64,000 nucleotides of DNA from Gigaspora rosea (taxonomy: Eukaryota; Glomeromycota; Glomeromycetes; Diversisporales; Gigasporaceae), in the NCBI GenBank assembly GCA_003550325.1, contig QKWP01000265.1, positions 141,338 to 205,337 of the forward strand, given 5' to 3'. A program made the position numbers and the translations under genes. Each line of letters opens with the position of its first letter. The first letter of the stretch is position 1. Under the pieces are notes generated by a model, which saw only the letters and a list, made by a program, of their open reading frames with translations, was not told the origin of the DNA and made no database searches. Below, piece after piece: positions 1 through 11,792 of the stretch.

Positions 1-660
1 GGTAATAGTTTTGAATTAGGCACTTTACAAGAATATTGTGCTAATTTGAATCTTAGCTGCAATCAGAAAGAAAAAGGTGCTAGCAAATACTCCAAGTTAA
101 CACACTTGGAAAAGCATTGGCAGATGCATTTTGTAAAAATGCTATATTAGATATGTTGAATATTGTTACAATGAAGGAATTAGAATTAAGCAGAATAAAT
201 ATAATGTATTCATACATTTTTAAAAATTTGCTGAGGTTGGAAACGCTAATAGAACATTTATTCCAGATAAGAATCATTATTTTAATAAAATTGGCAGTGA
301 TGCTAATAGAATATTAATGCTATATATTGTTATAACAAAGGAATTGGAGTTGAAAAGAATGAATAATCATTTTCAAAAATTCATAGAGATGAGAAATGCT
401 GATTGCACCTCTAATTTGGATAAGAATCATTATTTTCATAGAATTGGGGTTGAAAAGGCTGAACATAAAGTATTTGTCTGTTATTAGAAATCGTGATACC
501 AGTAGATAAATATTATTATGACGAAGAAATTGGAGTTGAAAGGATAACTATTGGGTATTCATAATTCGTGTAAGAAACTAGGGCAAAGAATGCTTGTGAT
601 ACCTTTAATGTTGAATATTGTTATGATAGAGGAATTTGAGTTAAAGAGAATGATTGGGTG
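1..660 (+). pseudogene. Decayed Sel1-like repeat gene
   Basis: The translated + strand shows about six decayed Sel1-like repeat units. Each carries a recognisable core of the form YCY-x-x-GIGVEK-x-E, near 155-196, 263-290, 326-360, 421-470, 509-545 and 612-650, at spacings near multiples of the ~108 bp expected for a 36-residue unit. The first 51 bases also read as a repeat start (GNSFELGTLQEYC). Stops and frame changes separate the units, so no long frame survives. Sel1 repeats form alpha-helical solenoids that bind partner proteins; in Glomeromycotina they often follow a kinase domain, but no kinase is visible here because the window begins inside the array. The call rests on the repeated core and periodicity. 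A chance minisatellite is possible but would not explain the protein-like core. Confidence 0.7.
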
Positions 661-2690
661 AGGTTTTTAATATAATATAAATAAAGCATATTTTATTATT
701 ATAATTTTTTAATAAATAGTAATTCTAATCACCAGCCTGAATAATTTTATTAAATAATTAGCCCAAAATTATTCAATAAAAATTTTTATAGATTTTATTT
801 ATTTTAATTATAATGATAAAATTTACATCAAAATAAAAATAATTATACTCTAATATAGATTTTTTACCTCATTCTAATAATACTATTAATGCCTACCCTT
901 ACTTTAACACAGGACTTTAACCTTAATTATTCCAACTGATAAGATTATAATTAGCAAAATTTGTAACTACAGCAAGGTGCATTTACTTTTCACAATTTCT
1001 AATAAATTAGTACATGCCCTTATAAATGCACTTTCTCTTATTGATCTCTAAGTGCATGTTGTTAAGTCTTGGTTCCAAGAGTATGCACTTATAAAGGTTT
1101 TACTGTAGTTTGGAATTACCGTGATTGTGATCATAATTAGCTGTAAAAAACAAAAAAATTCTATTAAAAGAACTATTGTGACATGAATCTCCACTACCTA
1201 TATATGCTATAATTCATTTACCTGTACTATACTGATCTGTATAATTTTTGATAATTTGGTAAAGTGGCAAAAAAATAATTATAGCAGGTGTCTAAACTAG
1301 CGGGCGTTAGTGTCAAAATTAACATGTGTTTAAAACTAGCTAAACTAGTGAATGTTTTTAAAATAGTATGTTTCTATATATACTAGTAAATGAGTTAGGT
1401 TGGACTGGGCTAGATAGTTATAGTAGTTGGGCTGGCAGCATTTAATTCCAGGAGCATTCACAGTGGTTTGTTGAAGTTTAACTAATACTCATATAAGTAA
1501 ACATGAAACAGAAAAAAAAATGGTAGGTTTAAATTCAATCATATCAATAATAGAAATACATTCCCACAAAAGTAACCAATACTGGCACCAGAAAAAACTA
1601 CTAGAACTTCAATCATTTTAAGCAAGCTGTAGTATAAAAGTAAATAATGAAATTAAAATAATAATTACTAGTAAATAAGAAATATGAACCTAAGAAAGAA
1701 ATACAAAAATAAATGAACATAAGGCATATAATTATATGTACTAATATAAAACACATACATTATCCTGCTTTACATTCCAGTACAAATTAAAGCCATTTTT
1801 TGTACCAATAAAAATTTTATATATGAGTATAGTTCTAGAACGCCAAATGTACCTGAAGTATAACAAGTGCAAGTTGAGTAGAGAGATAGTGGATGCAAGG
1901 ATATTGTTAATTTAATCATTTAACTTTTGCAAAGTCCAATAACAAAATGGCCTGGGCACGTGCTCTTTCTTAATTCAAATGGTTATTTTTGGTAATAATG
2001 GAATGCTTTATATTGGTCTATTTCAATCCCAATTTTCTAATTATTTATTTCTAAACATTCCAATTTTTGCAGATTTTTGGTAATAAATAAAACCTTATGT
2101 CTATCTATTTTAACTCTAACTGGTTTGGCTTTTGAGCAATTAAAGTAAAAATTTATAATTTTTGATTTGGAACAGTTTATATTGGATATATGCTATTTCA
2201 AGATGCTTATAGGCTTCAAGTCATATATATACAATAATTGAGTGAAAATATATGATTCAGTTTTTTTAAAATAAAAAAAACAGCTATAAATTTTTTTTAT
2301 AATTAATTACTTACCTTTGTTTATTTTGAGTTTCAAAAAAAAAAGATATTCCAATAGACGAGTTATTTTTAAAAAATTAATAATTAAAACTTTGACTAGT
2401 CAAATACAATAAACATGAATTTGTATTACATTTAAACTTGTATAATATTTAAGTTGGCCTCATAATTTTACTAACCCCTAGGTATTAGTAGCACTCTAAT
2501 CAAGCATCTAATACAAACTCTAACTACTCGATTTATTACTTTAATTTTTTTGCTTTATTTAATTATTTTGATTGTTTTGATTTTTACATTATACCTAATT
2601 GCAAATTTTGATTAGTTTGTAACACAAAAGCCATATGATCAGAAAATTTTTTGTGGCAAGTCCAGAATGTGTGAAAAATTAATAACAGAT
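661..2690. other. AT-rich intergenic DNA, no gene seen
   Basis: About 2 kb of AT-rich sequence with homopolymer runs and no reading frame, terminal repeat or tandem array I could support. A short piece near 1225-1240 (TACTATACTGATCTG) resembles the words at 26.6-26.9 kb and 57.98-58.08 kb. Confidence 0.6.
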
Positions 2691-2696
2691 TACTAC

Positions 2697-3130
2697 AAGA
2701 TCAGGTGTAATGTTATACAATCAGAAAAACTCAAAACAAATGTCCATTTTGCAAAAAATTAGTAAACTGTATAAAAAACTATTTTTATGCTTTAATAAAA
2801 AGTTTTCCTTGAACAATTTTACTATATATCTTGCTAACACCTAACTCTAACCCTAACCCTAATTTAAATATAAATAAACTTTAAGAATTTTGTACATTTC
2901 AATGTATAGTCAACAATATGCATAACCTGTCATACATTCCAGTCTTGCTTTTTTGTAGATGAGTTGCAAAACCTATGTTTTTGGGACTTTTGCAAAATTT
3001 ATATACTTTTTTGATACTGATTACATATGCAGATTATTATTATCAGTACAAAACTTACATTTTTGAGACTCCTGCATACTTTTTTAATTCTTCTAAATGT
3101 ACTCCAAAAGTTATATACTTATACTTTTAT
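2697..3130. repeat. Dispersed repeat R1, with interstitial CCCTAA
   Basis: Starts with GATCAGGTGTAATGT and runs through AATTTTACTATA to CTAACCCTAACCCTAA, then TTTAAAT. The same order of blocks occurs at 10.73-10.91, 15.04-15.30, 26.22-26.43 and 37.64-37.88 kb, so the telomere-like CCCTAA run is part of a repeat family and not a chromosome end. The last part (3045-3130, ACAAAACTTACATTTTTGAGACTCCTG) recurs inverted near 11070-11150. Confidence 0.6.
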
Positions 3131-3301
3131 GATACTATCTCCATATGATGATTGATACAACAAATAGTGATTTGACATAACATAACACAATCTTGAAAAT
3201 TCAAAACAAAGTATTCAATTTAGTCAAAAATACCTGTTATTCAAAAATTCTAAGAAACCACTATTATGAGAATTTTTTTAAAAATTCTAGTAAGTACTAA
3301 C

Positions 3302-4180
3302 TTTAATTGATAATCCATCTGCTAACTGGAAAATAGGCGAAATGTGGCGTGCTTCCATCTAAATTTTTTTTTACTAAGTTAATGATATATTCCCACTAAT
3401 TGAAAGTTGTAGAGCTCATCAAGACGCATCCAACAGTAGTTAGATTATCCAAATCGGCCCAGTGGATAGTGAGATATTGTTAAAAAACGATTGGCTAACT
3501 ATATTAAAATCTGTAATGGAAATCACATATAAAAATCACTATAGGCGAAATGTGGTATGCTTCTATCTAAAACTTTTTTCTTAATAAGTTAACGATACAT
3601 GTCCACTAATTAAAAGTTGTAGAGCTTATCGAAACACATCTAATGGTGGTTAGATCATTCAAATTGGTCTAGTAGATGATGAAATATCGTCGAAAAACAA
3701 TTGGCTAACTATATGTAAACAATACTTGTTTACATAGAAATTTTATATAGTCGGCCAATCGTTTTTTGATGATATCTCATCATCTACTTACCAATTTGAA
3801 AGATCTAACCACTGTTAGATGTGTCTCAACAAGCTCTACAACTTTCAATTAGTAGACATATATTGTTAACTTAGTAAGTTAACTTAGTAAGAAAAAAGTT
3901 TTAGATAGAAGCACGCTATATTTTGCTAATAGTAATTTTCATATGTGATTTCCATTACAAATTTTGATATAGTCAGCAAATCGTTTTTTGATGATATTTC
4001 ACTATCTACTAGACTGATTTGAATAATCTAACTACCATTAGATGCATCTCGATAAGCTCTACAACTTTCAATTAGTGGAAATATATTGTTAACTTAATAA
4101 GAAAAATTTTAGATGGAAGAATGCCATATTTTGCCTATAGGATCACTCTCTAGTTGACAAGCAGATTATCAATTAAATAA
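3302..4180. repeat. Foldback element: four-unit palindrome
   Basis: Two tandem units of roughly 200 bp (about 3328-3530 and 3540-3712) are followed by the same two units inverted (about 3736-3935 and 3955-4140). Shared blocks include GGCGAAATGTGG, AAAGTTGTAGAGCT and AACGATTGGCTAACTATA and their reverse complements. The centre is a 23-bp palindrome at 3713-3735 (ATGTAAACAATAC and its complement). The outer arms extend to TTTAATTGATAATC on the left and its complement on the right. No coding capacity. It fits a foldback or large-MITE design; no target duplication was identified. Confidence 0.75.
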
Positions 4181-4539
4181 ACTAATTTCAATTACACTAA
4201 AAGTTTTTAAAAAGTGTATATATTTAATAAAGGAGCTTTTAGGCATCTCCCAACCAATCAAAACCTGCAAATATCACGTGACACTTATTCTGAGGTACTG
4301 CACATTTGTACTACTCGAAGCTTTATTTCACTGATCAACTTCGGACAAAGTTCATTTGCCCAGATAACTTTTTAAACTTGTTTTTTAACTTTATTATATA
4401 GATTATTACTCACGCGATCTCATAAAATTCAGTTCAGATCCCACGAAGCCAATATGACATACTTTATTAAAATATTTAATTTATTTAAATACAGACAGAC
4501 AATTAAAATATTATAATACATAGAAAAAAAAACTAAAAT
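4181..4539. other. Intergenic, nothing identified
   Basis: AT-rich spacer. A CCAATCAAAA...TCACGTGA fragment near 4250-4280 resembles ends of MITEs elsewhere in the window, but no partner end was found. Confidence 0.4.
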
Positions 4540-5640
4540 CTTCACATGATACCAATTCGTGCTAAGAAGAAAAAGAAGAAAAAAAAAACTCAAAACTAAA
4601 GTATTTCGCGATACTATTAAAAATCGACTTGCATATCAGAACCATTACGAGCCTCTAACCTACTTTCAAGAAAAAGACCCAACAAAGCATACCCGTGAAG
4701 GCTTCAAAGACAACGACGCCTATTATTCTAGAAAAAAAAATTAAGTCACAAGAAATAAATCTACTGAAAGCAAAAATACAAACAAGCCAACAAGATTTAC
4801 TTAACAATAAAACTGTCAAAAAGCCACAAACAACAGCAATATAACGGCAAAGTCCAAGAACACCAATGACGACGAAAACTAAAATCACTACCAACGACGG
4901 TGAAAAGAATTAGTTGAGAAAAAAAACGTATACACACAAAAACACAAACAAGACTTACCATGAAATCACAAATCCAAAACAACCGAAATGGCAAAGTTGA
5001 AATCACCAACAAAGCACTAAAACGACGAAGCCCGAACCTATTATTCTAGGGAAAAAAAAATAAGCCAAAAAAAGAAAAAAAAAAGGAAAAAAAATTCTAC
5101 TGAAAGCAAAACACCAACGAGACTTACATACTAATAAGAATGTTGAGGAGCCTAAAATCACCAACAAAACCTCACAAACGACGTCAACGAAATGGCGAAG
5201 TCCAAGAACACCAACAACGACGAAGCCTGAAGTTACCACTAATAATGGCTCTAAAGTCAAAGAGATTGGTCAAAAAAAAAAACACCCATATCCGCAAAAA
5301 ACACAAACAAGACTTACTATGCTAAAATCACAAACCCAAACCAACTGAAATGGTGAAAATTAAAATCAATGATAGCACTAAACAACAAAGCCAAAATTAC
5401 CACATATATAAAATAAAAAAAAGAAACAAACCAACCACCAACACCGAAATGATGAAAGCCAAGAATCTCCATACTCCATAAACGACGATTAAATCCCTTA
5501 GAACTGCCCAACATCTTGAGTGAACCAGGTTGCTGAATGTACAAAGCCAAATCCTCCTTGGAATCACCACAAACGAAGGCGCCGAAAAATAACGACACCT
5601 ACGGTGGTTCCACTAGCATAGTGGACGTACAATTTGATTG
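4540..5640. repeat. A-rich tandem repeat, ~318-bp unit
   Basis: A strongly A/C-biased stretch in which a unit beginning TATTATTCTAG (4721 and ~5038) repeats with a period near 318 bp, followed by a partial third copy to ~5640. Inside the unit, GAAATGGCGAAGTCCAAG, AACACCAA and GACGACGAA recur. Small reading frames here on both strands (for example 4559-4744, 5003-5260, 5317-5598) come from this biased composition and are not supported as genes. The closing block (AGCCAAATCCTCCTT to CACCTACGGYGGYTCCACYAG) recurs at 10.2-10.3 kb, so it belongs to a dispersed family. Confidence 0.6.
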
Positions 5641-6504
5641 GATTAAAGATCACTGGGTTACACAATATAAAAATAAATTTTTAAAGTAACCCTTATTATG
5701 AAAAACTACATCATCAATTGGCAACTCAGTAGTTTACATAAAAAAAATTTTTTTAAACTACATTATAGTGCTCTTTAACTCTTTGTACATCGCCTGTAAA
5801 AAAAGATCAGTATAGATCAAATATCCTAAAAACTTTATTCGGAAGGCAAATTCAGGCAAGTAATACAAATTAAATGAGCAGAAAACTGGATTGTGACCAT
5901 GAGTATGAATTATTTAGAGTTAAGATCAAAAAAATTTAAACTGAAAGGTATGTTTAAACATTTAAGCTATTTTTCATTTGTGAAAACTTACTTTTCATAA
6001 TTCCAACTGATAAAAAAACATGACCGTATAATATAGGTTATTAATATGAAGTTAAGAGACATAAGGCTTATAGTTTTCTAAGTAGTAGTACTGTAACGGT
6101 ATAACGATTATTAAATTTATATTAAAGACTTCTGGACGAAAGCCTGTTATGCTAACATAACCAAATTTGTACCGTTCTTATTTAGATATTCGTTTGCAAC
6201 AATTGAGTAAATTTAGGAAAATAAGTTGATTAGCCAAGCGTTGGTGATTCGTCAAACGTAACTTTTGCAAACTCTTATATTCAGTGATTTGAGATTGTAA
6301 CAAAAAATATCTCAAAAATAACGAATTAGCAGTTGTACTAAAAGACAAGAACGTTATATGAGTATATCTTAAAATTAAAATTTTCTAAGATAGAACCTCT
6401 TATCTACTTATTTTATTTTATTTTTAATAAATATAGTCGTATAATTGCTATGAAAATAATTTCTTTAACTAGGGTAAAATTACCAGTTACACAGATCAAC
6501 TATC
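5641..6504. other. Intergenic, nothing identified
   Basis: AT-rich spacer without a supported gene, repeat or hairpin. Confidence 0.5.
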
Positions 6505-6790
6505 GTAATTGTTTTTTCACATGGTTTTTTTTTTCTTTTTTACAAATACTTATACCAACTTTGCTTTTTTTTTTTTATGTTTCCTTTTGTTGAGCTGTTG
6601 TCGCTTGCTGGTGATATTCTTTTTGTTGAGCTGTCATTGGTGTCGTCACTTGCTGGTGTCATTGTTCATTTGGCATCATTGGTGGTTCTGTCATTTATAG
6701 GCTTCGTTATTTGGATCCTACTTTTGCTGGTGCTATAGCTCATTGATATCACGTCATTTGTACGATTCATTTTGCCAATGAACGTTTTTA
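6505..6790. repeat. T-rich minisatellite, antiparallel to 4.5-5.6 kb
   Basis: Repeats of a unit like TTGTTGAGCTGT...GTCGCTTGCTGGTG (about 45 bp, near 6588, 6627 and 6650). Its reverse complement (CACCAGCAAGYGACGACACCAATGAC) resembles the words of the 4540-5640 array. The two tracts could therefore be inverted subterminal arrays of one old element spanning about 4.5-6.8 kb; that is inference. Confidence 0.4.
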
Positions 6791-7346
6791 GATCCAAGTT
6801 GTTAAGGTATAACTTTAAACCTGAAGTCTAGTTTTTTCAGGTAAAGTTTTTTAGCTAGTAAAATTTGTAAGATCGATATAAAAAGTTTTGTTGAACCTAT
6901 ACTTTTTTTATACTTGTAGCGGAAAGTAAGAAAAATAGGATATTCAAGTTCTTGAAGTTATACATCTTTGCTTGGTTCGTACTGGCATAGTTAGTATAAA
7001 GTTCATAAATGCTTATTATTAAGTAATGTTTTATCAAATTCATTTATTCGCATTTATTTAACAGGTATGAAGATTATTTATCATACAACACTGCATAAAG
7101 TGTCCTGGGTGTTGTGTAAAGAGGCGATAGTATATGAATGATGTTAAGGGAAAATGAAACATCGATCATATAAATTTTATATAATTGAAGTCTTATTTTC
7201 CTTTAACATCACTCATATAACTGAAAGTGAAAAGAGTGAGTTGATTGTATAACAGGTTTGATCAGCATCGGGATATTTTTGGAATACTTTTCCAAGAGGT
7301 ACTATATGCAGTACTGTATAATACATATTCAAATTCATAGATATTT
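6791..7346. other. Spacer with an imperfect hairpin
   Basis: Mostly featureless. 7131-7155 and 7195-7219 form inverted arms (TATATGAATGATGTTAAGGG and its near complement), with a ~40-bp AT-rich loop. Confidence 0.5.
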
Positions 7347-7436
7347 ACCTATAAGTTGGTAATTATACTCATATTAACCTATAAGTTGGTAATTATACTC
7401 ATATTAACCTATAAGTTGGTAATTATACTCATATTA
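7347..7436. repeat. Three perfect 30-bp tandem copies
   Basis: The 30-base unit beginning ACCTATAAGTTGG occurs three times without a mismatch (7347, 7377, 7407). The identity suggests recent slippage. Confidence 0.95.
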
Positions 7437-7479
7437 ACATACTTAAAAATCATGTACTCTAATTGACTTATCATTAATT

Positions 7480-7703
7480 GTCACGGATGATCATGAAATC
7501 GGATAATGATAAAATCTGGATCTATTTTATACAATTTTTAAAAATTTTTTAGGATCGTTTTTGTCAGTTTTTTTTTTATGGCTGAAGCAGGATTTAGAGT
7601 TAGAATTATTAATAAAAGAGTATAGGTCGATTTTGGTAGAGTTTATATTTTCAAATTGAGGCCCCAAATTTCACCATCAGCCGATTTCGCGATCATCTGC
7701 GAC
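7480..7703. mobile_element. MITE with 7-bp target duplication
   Basis: Terminal inverted repeats GTCACGGATGATCATGAAAT and, on the other strand of the right end, GTCGCAGATGATCGCGAAAT, continuing imperfectly for about 45 bp. The 224-bp element is flanked on both sides by ATTAATT (7473-7479, 7704-7710). No coding capacity. Superfamily not determined. Confidence 0.65.
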
Positions 7704-7995
7704 ATTAATTAATTCAGTAATTTAAAAATAAATTTTACTAAATATATTTTAGAACCCATATATTACTGTATTATAAAAGTATATATTTATTTAAATAAGA
7801 TTACATATTTATTAAAATGAAAATTATAATAATAAACTAAAAAATTAATTTAAAAAAAATTAAAATTTCCATCAATTATAAACGAAACGTTCGTTCACTG
7901 GATAATCAGCTTGAAATTAAATCTTGTGCTAATAATTTTGCCAGTATATATTTCATTAAAATGCTATAGAGTTAACAATTATTTAATAGCCTTAC

Positions 7996-8400
7996 CCTGC
8001 ATCTAAAAATTGCTTTTTAATTTCATCATCACAATTAGTCCTAGACCACTTTTGTGGATCAGAATTCATGCATTTCTTAATATATCTTTTAGAAATTCCA
8101 GGTGCAAACTCTGATCGTGATCTCTTGCAAATTTTGTAAAGGTTTTTACCTACTCGTCATTCTGTCATAATAATATCAGACCTATAATCTGCTTGTGTAA
8201 AAAGCCGCTCCCCCTGATAAAACTTCTGGTACATCGTATGGCATAACTCAATAAATATCTTCTTTCATCTTTTTTCATAGACAATCCTAAATATGCGATA
8301 TATGAGTGTTAGTCTTGTAAAATGTTACCACTATGAAAATTTGCAAGAACATATTCTGCATAATCATGATTTGTATTAAATATCTTTAAATATTTACCAT
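7996..8400 (-). pseudogene. Decayed protein kinase, C-lobe remnant
   Basis: Read on the minus strand, fragments of a Glomeromycotina-type kinase appear in order but in different frames. A catalytic-loop remnant (FHSGNILQD, near 8318-8345) comes first, then an activation-segment remnant (YIAYLGLSMKKDE, with Y where DLG has D). Then come VMPYDVPEVLSG, in place of PYVAPEVLSG (near 8225-8255), an IIMTE remnant, SEFAPGISKRYIKKCMNSDPQKW (helix G-H region, near 8050-8120) and a tail ending KKQFLDAG at 7996. Stop codons and at least two frame changes break it. The N-lobe with its ATP-binding lysine is absent. It lies head to head with the kinase that starts at 8492, about 90 bp away, and cannot make an active kinase. 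Confidence 0.75.
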
Positions 8401-8491
8401 TTAGCCTCTAATGTAAGTATACTAAAGTTTTTTTCTAGAATATGATGAAGGTTCCCTATACTAAATAAAACTCAAAAATTAATTAAAAACA

Positions 8492-9143
8492 ATGAATGAA
8501 ATTGGTAAAGGTGGATTTGCAACCATATATTTTGCTAGGTGGTATGATAAAAGCCTAAATTTATACAGAGAGGTTGCGCTTAAATTACTTCATAAATCAA
8601 ATAATTATCGTAATGAATTTATAAGAGAGGTAATTATTATTACAGTAAATGTTTTTACTACATAATTATCATTCATTTAACAAATTTTAATATATGATTC
8701 ATTTTAATAATAAGTTAAAAGCGTATTGTGATATCGGTCTTAAAGATCCAACTTTTTTAAAGTGTTTTGGTATATCGAGAGATAAAGCTACTAAAGATTA
8801 TATTCTTGTCATGGAATATGCTTCAAAAGGCTGTTTGCGCCAAAATTTACAAACTATAGCACAAACAGATTGGAAAGACAAATTAAACTTACTACAATGT
8901 ATTGCATTAGATCTTCAGATAATTCATTCGCATGACCTTATTCATCGTGATTTACATAGTGGAAATATACTTCTTAATAGTTTTAAAAGCGCATATATTA
9001 CAGATTTAGGACTTCTGATAACAACTAAATCAAAATCAGATGGAATTTTTGGTATTTTACTATACATTGCTCCAGAAGTTTGGGAAAACAACAATTTACT
9101 GAAGCATTTTTTTCATAACTATATTTACAGATATCATGCGTGA
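8492..9143 (+). pseudogene. Truncated TKL-type protein kinase
   Basis: Two coding blocks can be read. Block 1 (8492-8629, 46 codons from ATG) holds the glycine-rich loop GKGGFA (residues 5-10) and the VALK lysine (residue 31). Block 2 (8694-9143) holds VMEYASKGCL, the catalytic loop HRDLHSGN, a DLG motif in place of DFG (usual in this fungal family) and the APE motif. A GT donor follows block 1 at 8630, but the bases just before block 2 are AT, not AG, so the intron between them probably cannot be spliced as read. After IAPEVWENN the frame slips by one base: the expected FTEA follows in another frame, and translation ends 13 residues on, with the rest of the C-lobe missing. Probable decayed or truncated member of the expanded AM-fungal kinase family, which has unknown substrates. 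Confidence 0.75.
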
Positions 9144-10080
9144 GCACCTACTAAGTCATCACGATCAACTAACATATATGAAAAAATCCTGTACGCATGC
9201 AACTTGCCTGCTCACAACATATAAAAAACTTGTCATGATAATCATTAACAAGGATTCACAGGTATTGCCTAGAATCTTTACTTGTTATTTTTAATCATGA
9301 TCGCAAGTATTAACATCTTATTTTAAAATAAAATTCGTAAGAAACAAATGTACGAATATACTTATATAGTTGAATTAATTGGTTTTGGAATCAACTATCT
9401 TAATTGGAATTAGCAGTTGTAAAAAAAAATTTCAGTATGTATCGATACATAACACTGTATAATTTGGTACTATCGTGATTAGACAATTGTTAGTGAATTT
9501 GATGATATTCTTCAGTTTGTATAACCAATCAAAAGCGTTAAAGCATAATAACTTGATCATATTGATCACATTTCGGATCTAACTATGATTTTATTAGTAC
9601 GTAAGAATCGAATTCGTAAAACTTACTTAATTTGTAAATATTAGGTAATTAACAATGGGCATAAAAAATTTTGCATATATAAAAAAAACCTCCGGGCGGC
9701 TGTGTCCAAAAATTTTGTGAATGTTATGTAAACCAGTTTATTTTATATGTATCGCCTAACCTTAAAAAAATTTTTTTTATATATTTTTTTAATAACCGGG
9801 TGGAATTTAAAAAGGTATTTTATATGTTTTTATTAAATAACCACTATTATCCCCTTTAATATCGGCCATTTTATGCGCAGATTATGCATTATTAATTATG
9901 CGAAATTAGTCCCGATATGCGAATATGCTATCGCATATATGCTCAGATTATTCTGCTATGTTACGTGTTCCGTGAATTGTTCACTGTTCGGACTGATCCG
10001 GAAAATGTATTTTAATAATTGCTAAATTTATATAATGATCTATATCATGCATATTGTTTACTTGTTTACTTTTTTTAACC
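9144..10080. other. Intergenic, short TATGCGAATATGC word
   Basis: No gene. A cluster of ATTATGCG/TATGCGAATATGC-like words at 9870-9950 and GGACTGATCCGG near 9995 may be the end of an old element; no partner end found. Confidence 0.4.
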
Positions 10081-10370
10081 AATCAAATCGAATGTTCGCC
10101 ATGCTGGTTCCACTTACTACAAGAAAAAAGCGTTAGTCAAAAAAAAAANAAACGAAAAAAAACCTACAACAAAGCAAGAACAGAAAAAGCAGACAAAAAA
10201 AAGCTCTGCTGAACGTACAGAGCCAAATCCTCCTTAGCAGATTTGGAATCACCAAATGACAGCGCTAAAAAATAACAACACCTACGGCGGCTCCACCAGT
10301 AAGAAAAAAAAGCGTTAGCAACAAAGCAAAGAAAAAGCAAATAAAAAAAAACAATACAGGAAAGGAAACC
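10081..10370. repeat. Second copy of the A-rich dispersed repeat
   Basis: Shares AGCCAAATCCTCCTTAG, GATTTGGAATCACCA and ACACCTACGGCGGCTCCACC with 5530-5620, and contains two AAGAAAAAAGCGTTAG blocks (10120 and ~10303). One undetermined base (10150) sits in the poly-A. Confidence 0.6.
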
Positions 10371-10382
10371 TACTTATTACCA

Positions 10383-10490
10383 TGTATTCACTAAAGGGGG
10401 GATGATCTGACCCTTGATCTGACATCGGTACGCCGGGTGGGAGATATATCTCTCACAGAGATATATCTCTCACGGGAGATGCCTATAATT
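10383..10490. repeat. Short palindromic tandem GAGATATATCTCTCAC
   Basis: The self-complementary GAGATATATCTC is repeated twice in tandem around 10441-10472 in a locally G-rich context. It could extrude as small hairpins; no element boundary is visible. Confidence 0.5.
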
Positions 10491-10689
10491 TCCCATTTAA
10501 TAATATACTATTTTTAAAACATTTATTATACAAATAGAGTTTTTTTCTAAAAATTTTTATTTATTTTAAAAAACATTATATGCAAAATAGATTTATTCTT
10601 TTTTTAAGAAAAGCTCATCATATAAATAATATTTTAAAAAATGAGTATTGCTAATCTTAACAAGCTATGAAATTCATAGCCCTGCATCT

Positions 10690-11160
10690 GCCAATCAAAA
10701 ATTGCAGAATTAGCATGATCTGCAAATTTTTTTTGTATAACAAAAACAGTTTTTTACAAAAAAATCAAAAAATTACTTATAACACAAAATTTAGCTTATG
10801 AAACTACTACTTTTTATGCAAAAAAAAATTCCTTGCAAAATTTTACTATAAAGGTTGCTATTTTTATAACTCTAACACTAACCCTAACTCTAACTTAAAT
10901 AGAAAACTTTTTTGAAACAGGTATGTAAATTTCACAGCCTGTAAATCAAAGTAATTTTTTTAAAAAATATATATAATCTTTGTTAAAACATGCACAACAA
11001 GGTTAAACCTAAAAAAATCTTGTGGTGATCATGATCTGCACATGATATCAGTATTAAAAAAGTATATAAATTTTGGTATACATCTAGAAGTATCAAAAAA
11101 ATAAGTACAGGAGTCTCAAAAACTTAAGTTTTGTATTAAAAACATTAGCAAATTTTATAT
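10690..11160. repeat. Dispersed repeat R1, second copy
   Basis: Carries AAATTCCTTGCAAAATTTTA and AACACTAACCCTAACTCTAA in the order seen at 2.7-2.9 kb. It is followed at 11070-11150 by the inverted form of the 3045-3130 block (TACAGGAGTCTCAAAAACTT). Confidence 0.55.
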
Positions 11161-11790
11161 ATAGATATTAATTGATATATAACACTTAATCGTTTTATAT
11201 CAATTATAAAATATTATTATATATCAAATAATTAGATAAAAATTGATATATATCTATAATCGATATTTATTATTTTTTATATTAAATCATTATATATCTA
11301 TAAATCGATTATAATTGTAATTATTTGAAATGATATATAACAATTAACAGATCTTTAACGATTACATAGTATTTTGATCTGCCACAAAAATTTCAAACTG
11401 GATCACTGGGTAAAAAAAAACAGAGTTCAAAATTTCTTAAGCCTATTTGATTTGTAAGCTACCATAGATCATAAATATATATTCCAAAAAATGTAAAAAA
11501 AAACTTAAAAAAAAAGCTGTTTTGTTTAATTTTTACTCTTCTTTCTCTTTTTCTCTTTTTTTTTCTTTTTAATAATCTTTCAAATACTTTCGAAATATTT
11601 TAGAACTAGAAAATTAAACTAGATTAGTAGATCTATAACCTGGATCATATCAAGAATGCATTTGACTATTATTTTCAAAATATTTTGATAATTTTTGATA
11701 ATTGTACTACAAGATCAGATTAGATCTTTGCTTAGCTTTTTGTTTATAATTTAGATCTTTTATCAATTTTATATTGTTTTTTCGTTCTTC
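11161..11790. other. AT-rich spacer with GATATATAA words
   Basis: 11170-11340 is a run of self-complementary GATATATA/TATATATC words; the rest is featureless apart from a T/C-rich tract at 11530-11570. No gene. Confidence 0.45.
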
Positions 11791-11792
11791 TT

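Noticed and set aside
2840..2866. Telomere (CTAACCCTAACCCTAA)
   Set aside because: Only two to three units, flanked by ordinary sequence, and the same block recurs inside a dispersed repeat family.
4559..5598. Chain of small frames on both strands
   Set aside because: The sequence is a biased tandem repeat; frames overlap on opposite strands and show no domain or conserved start.
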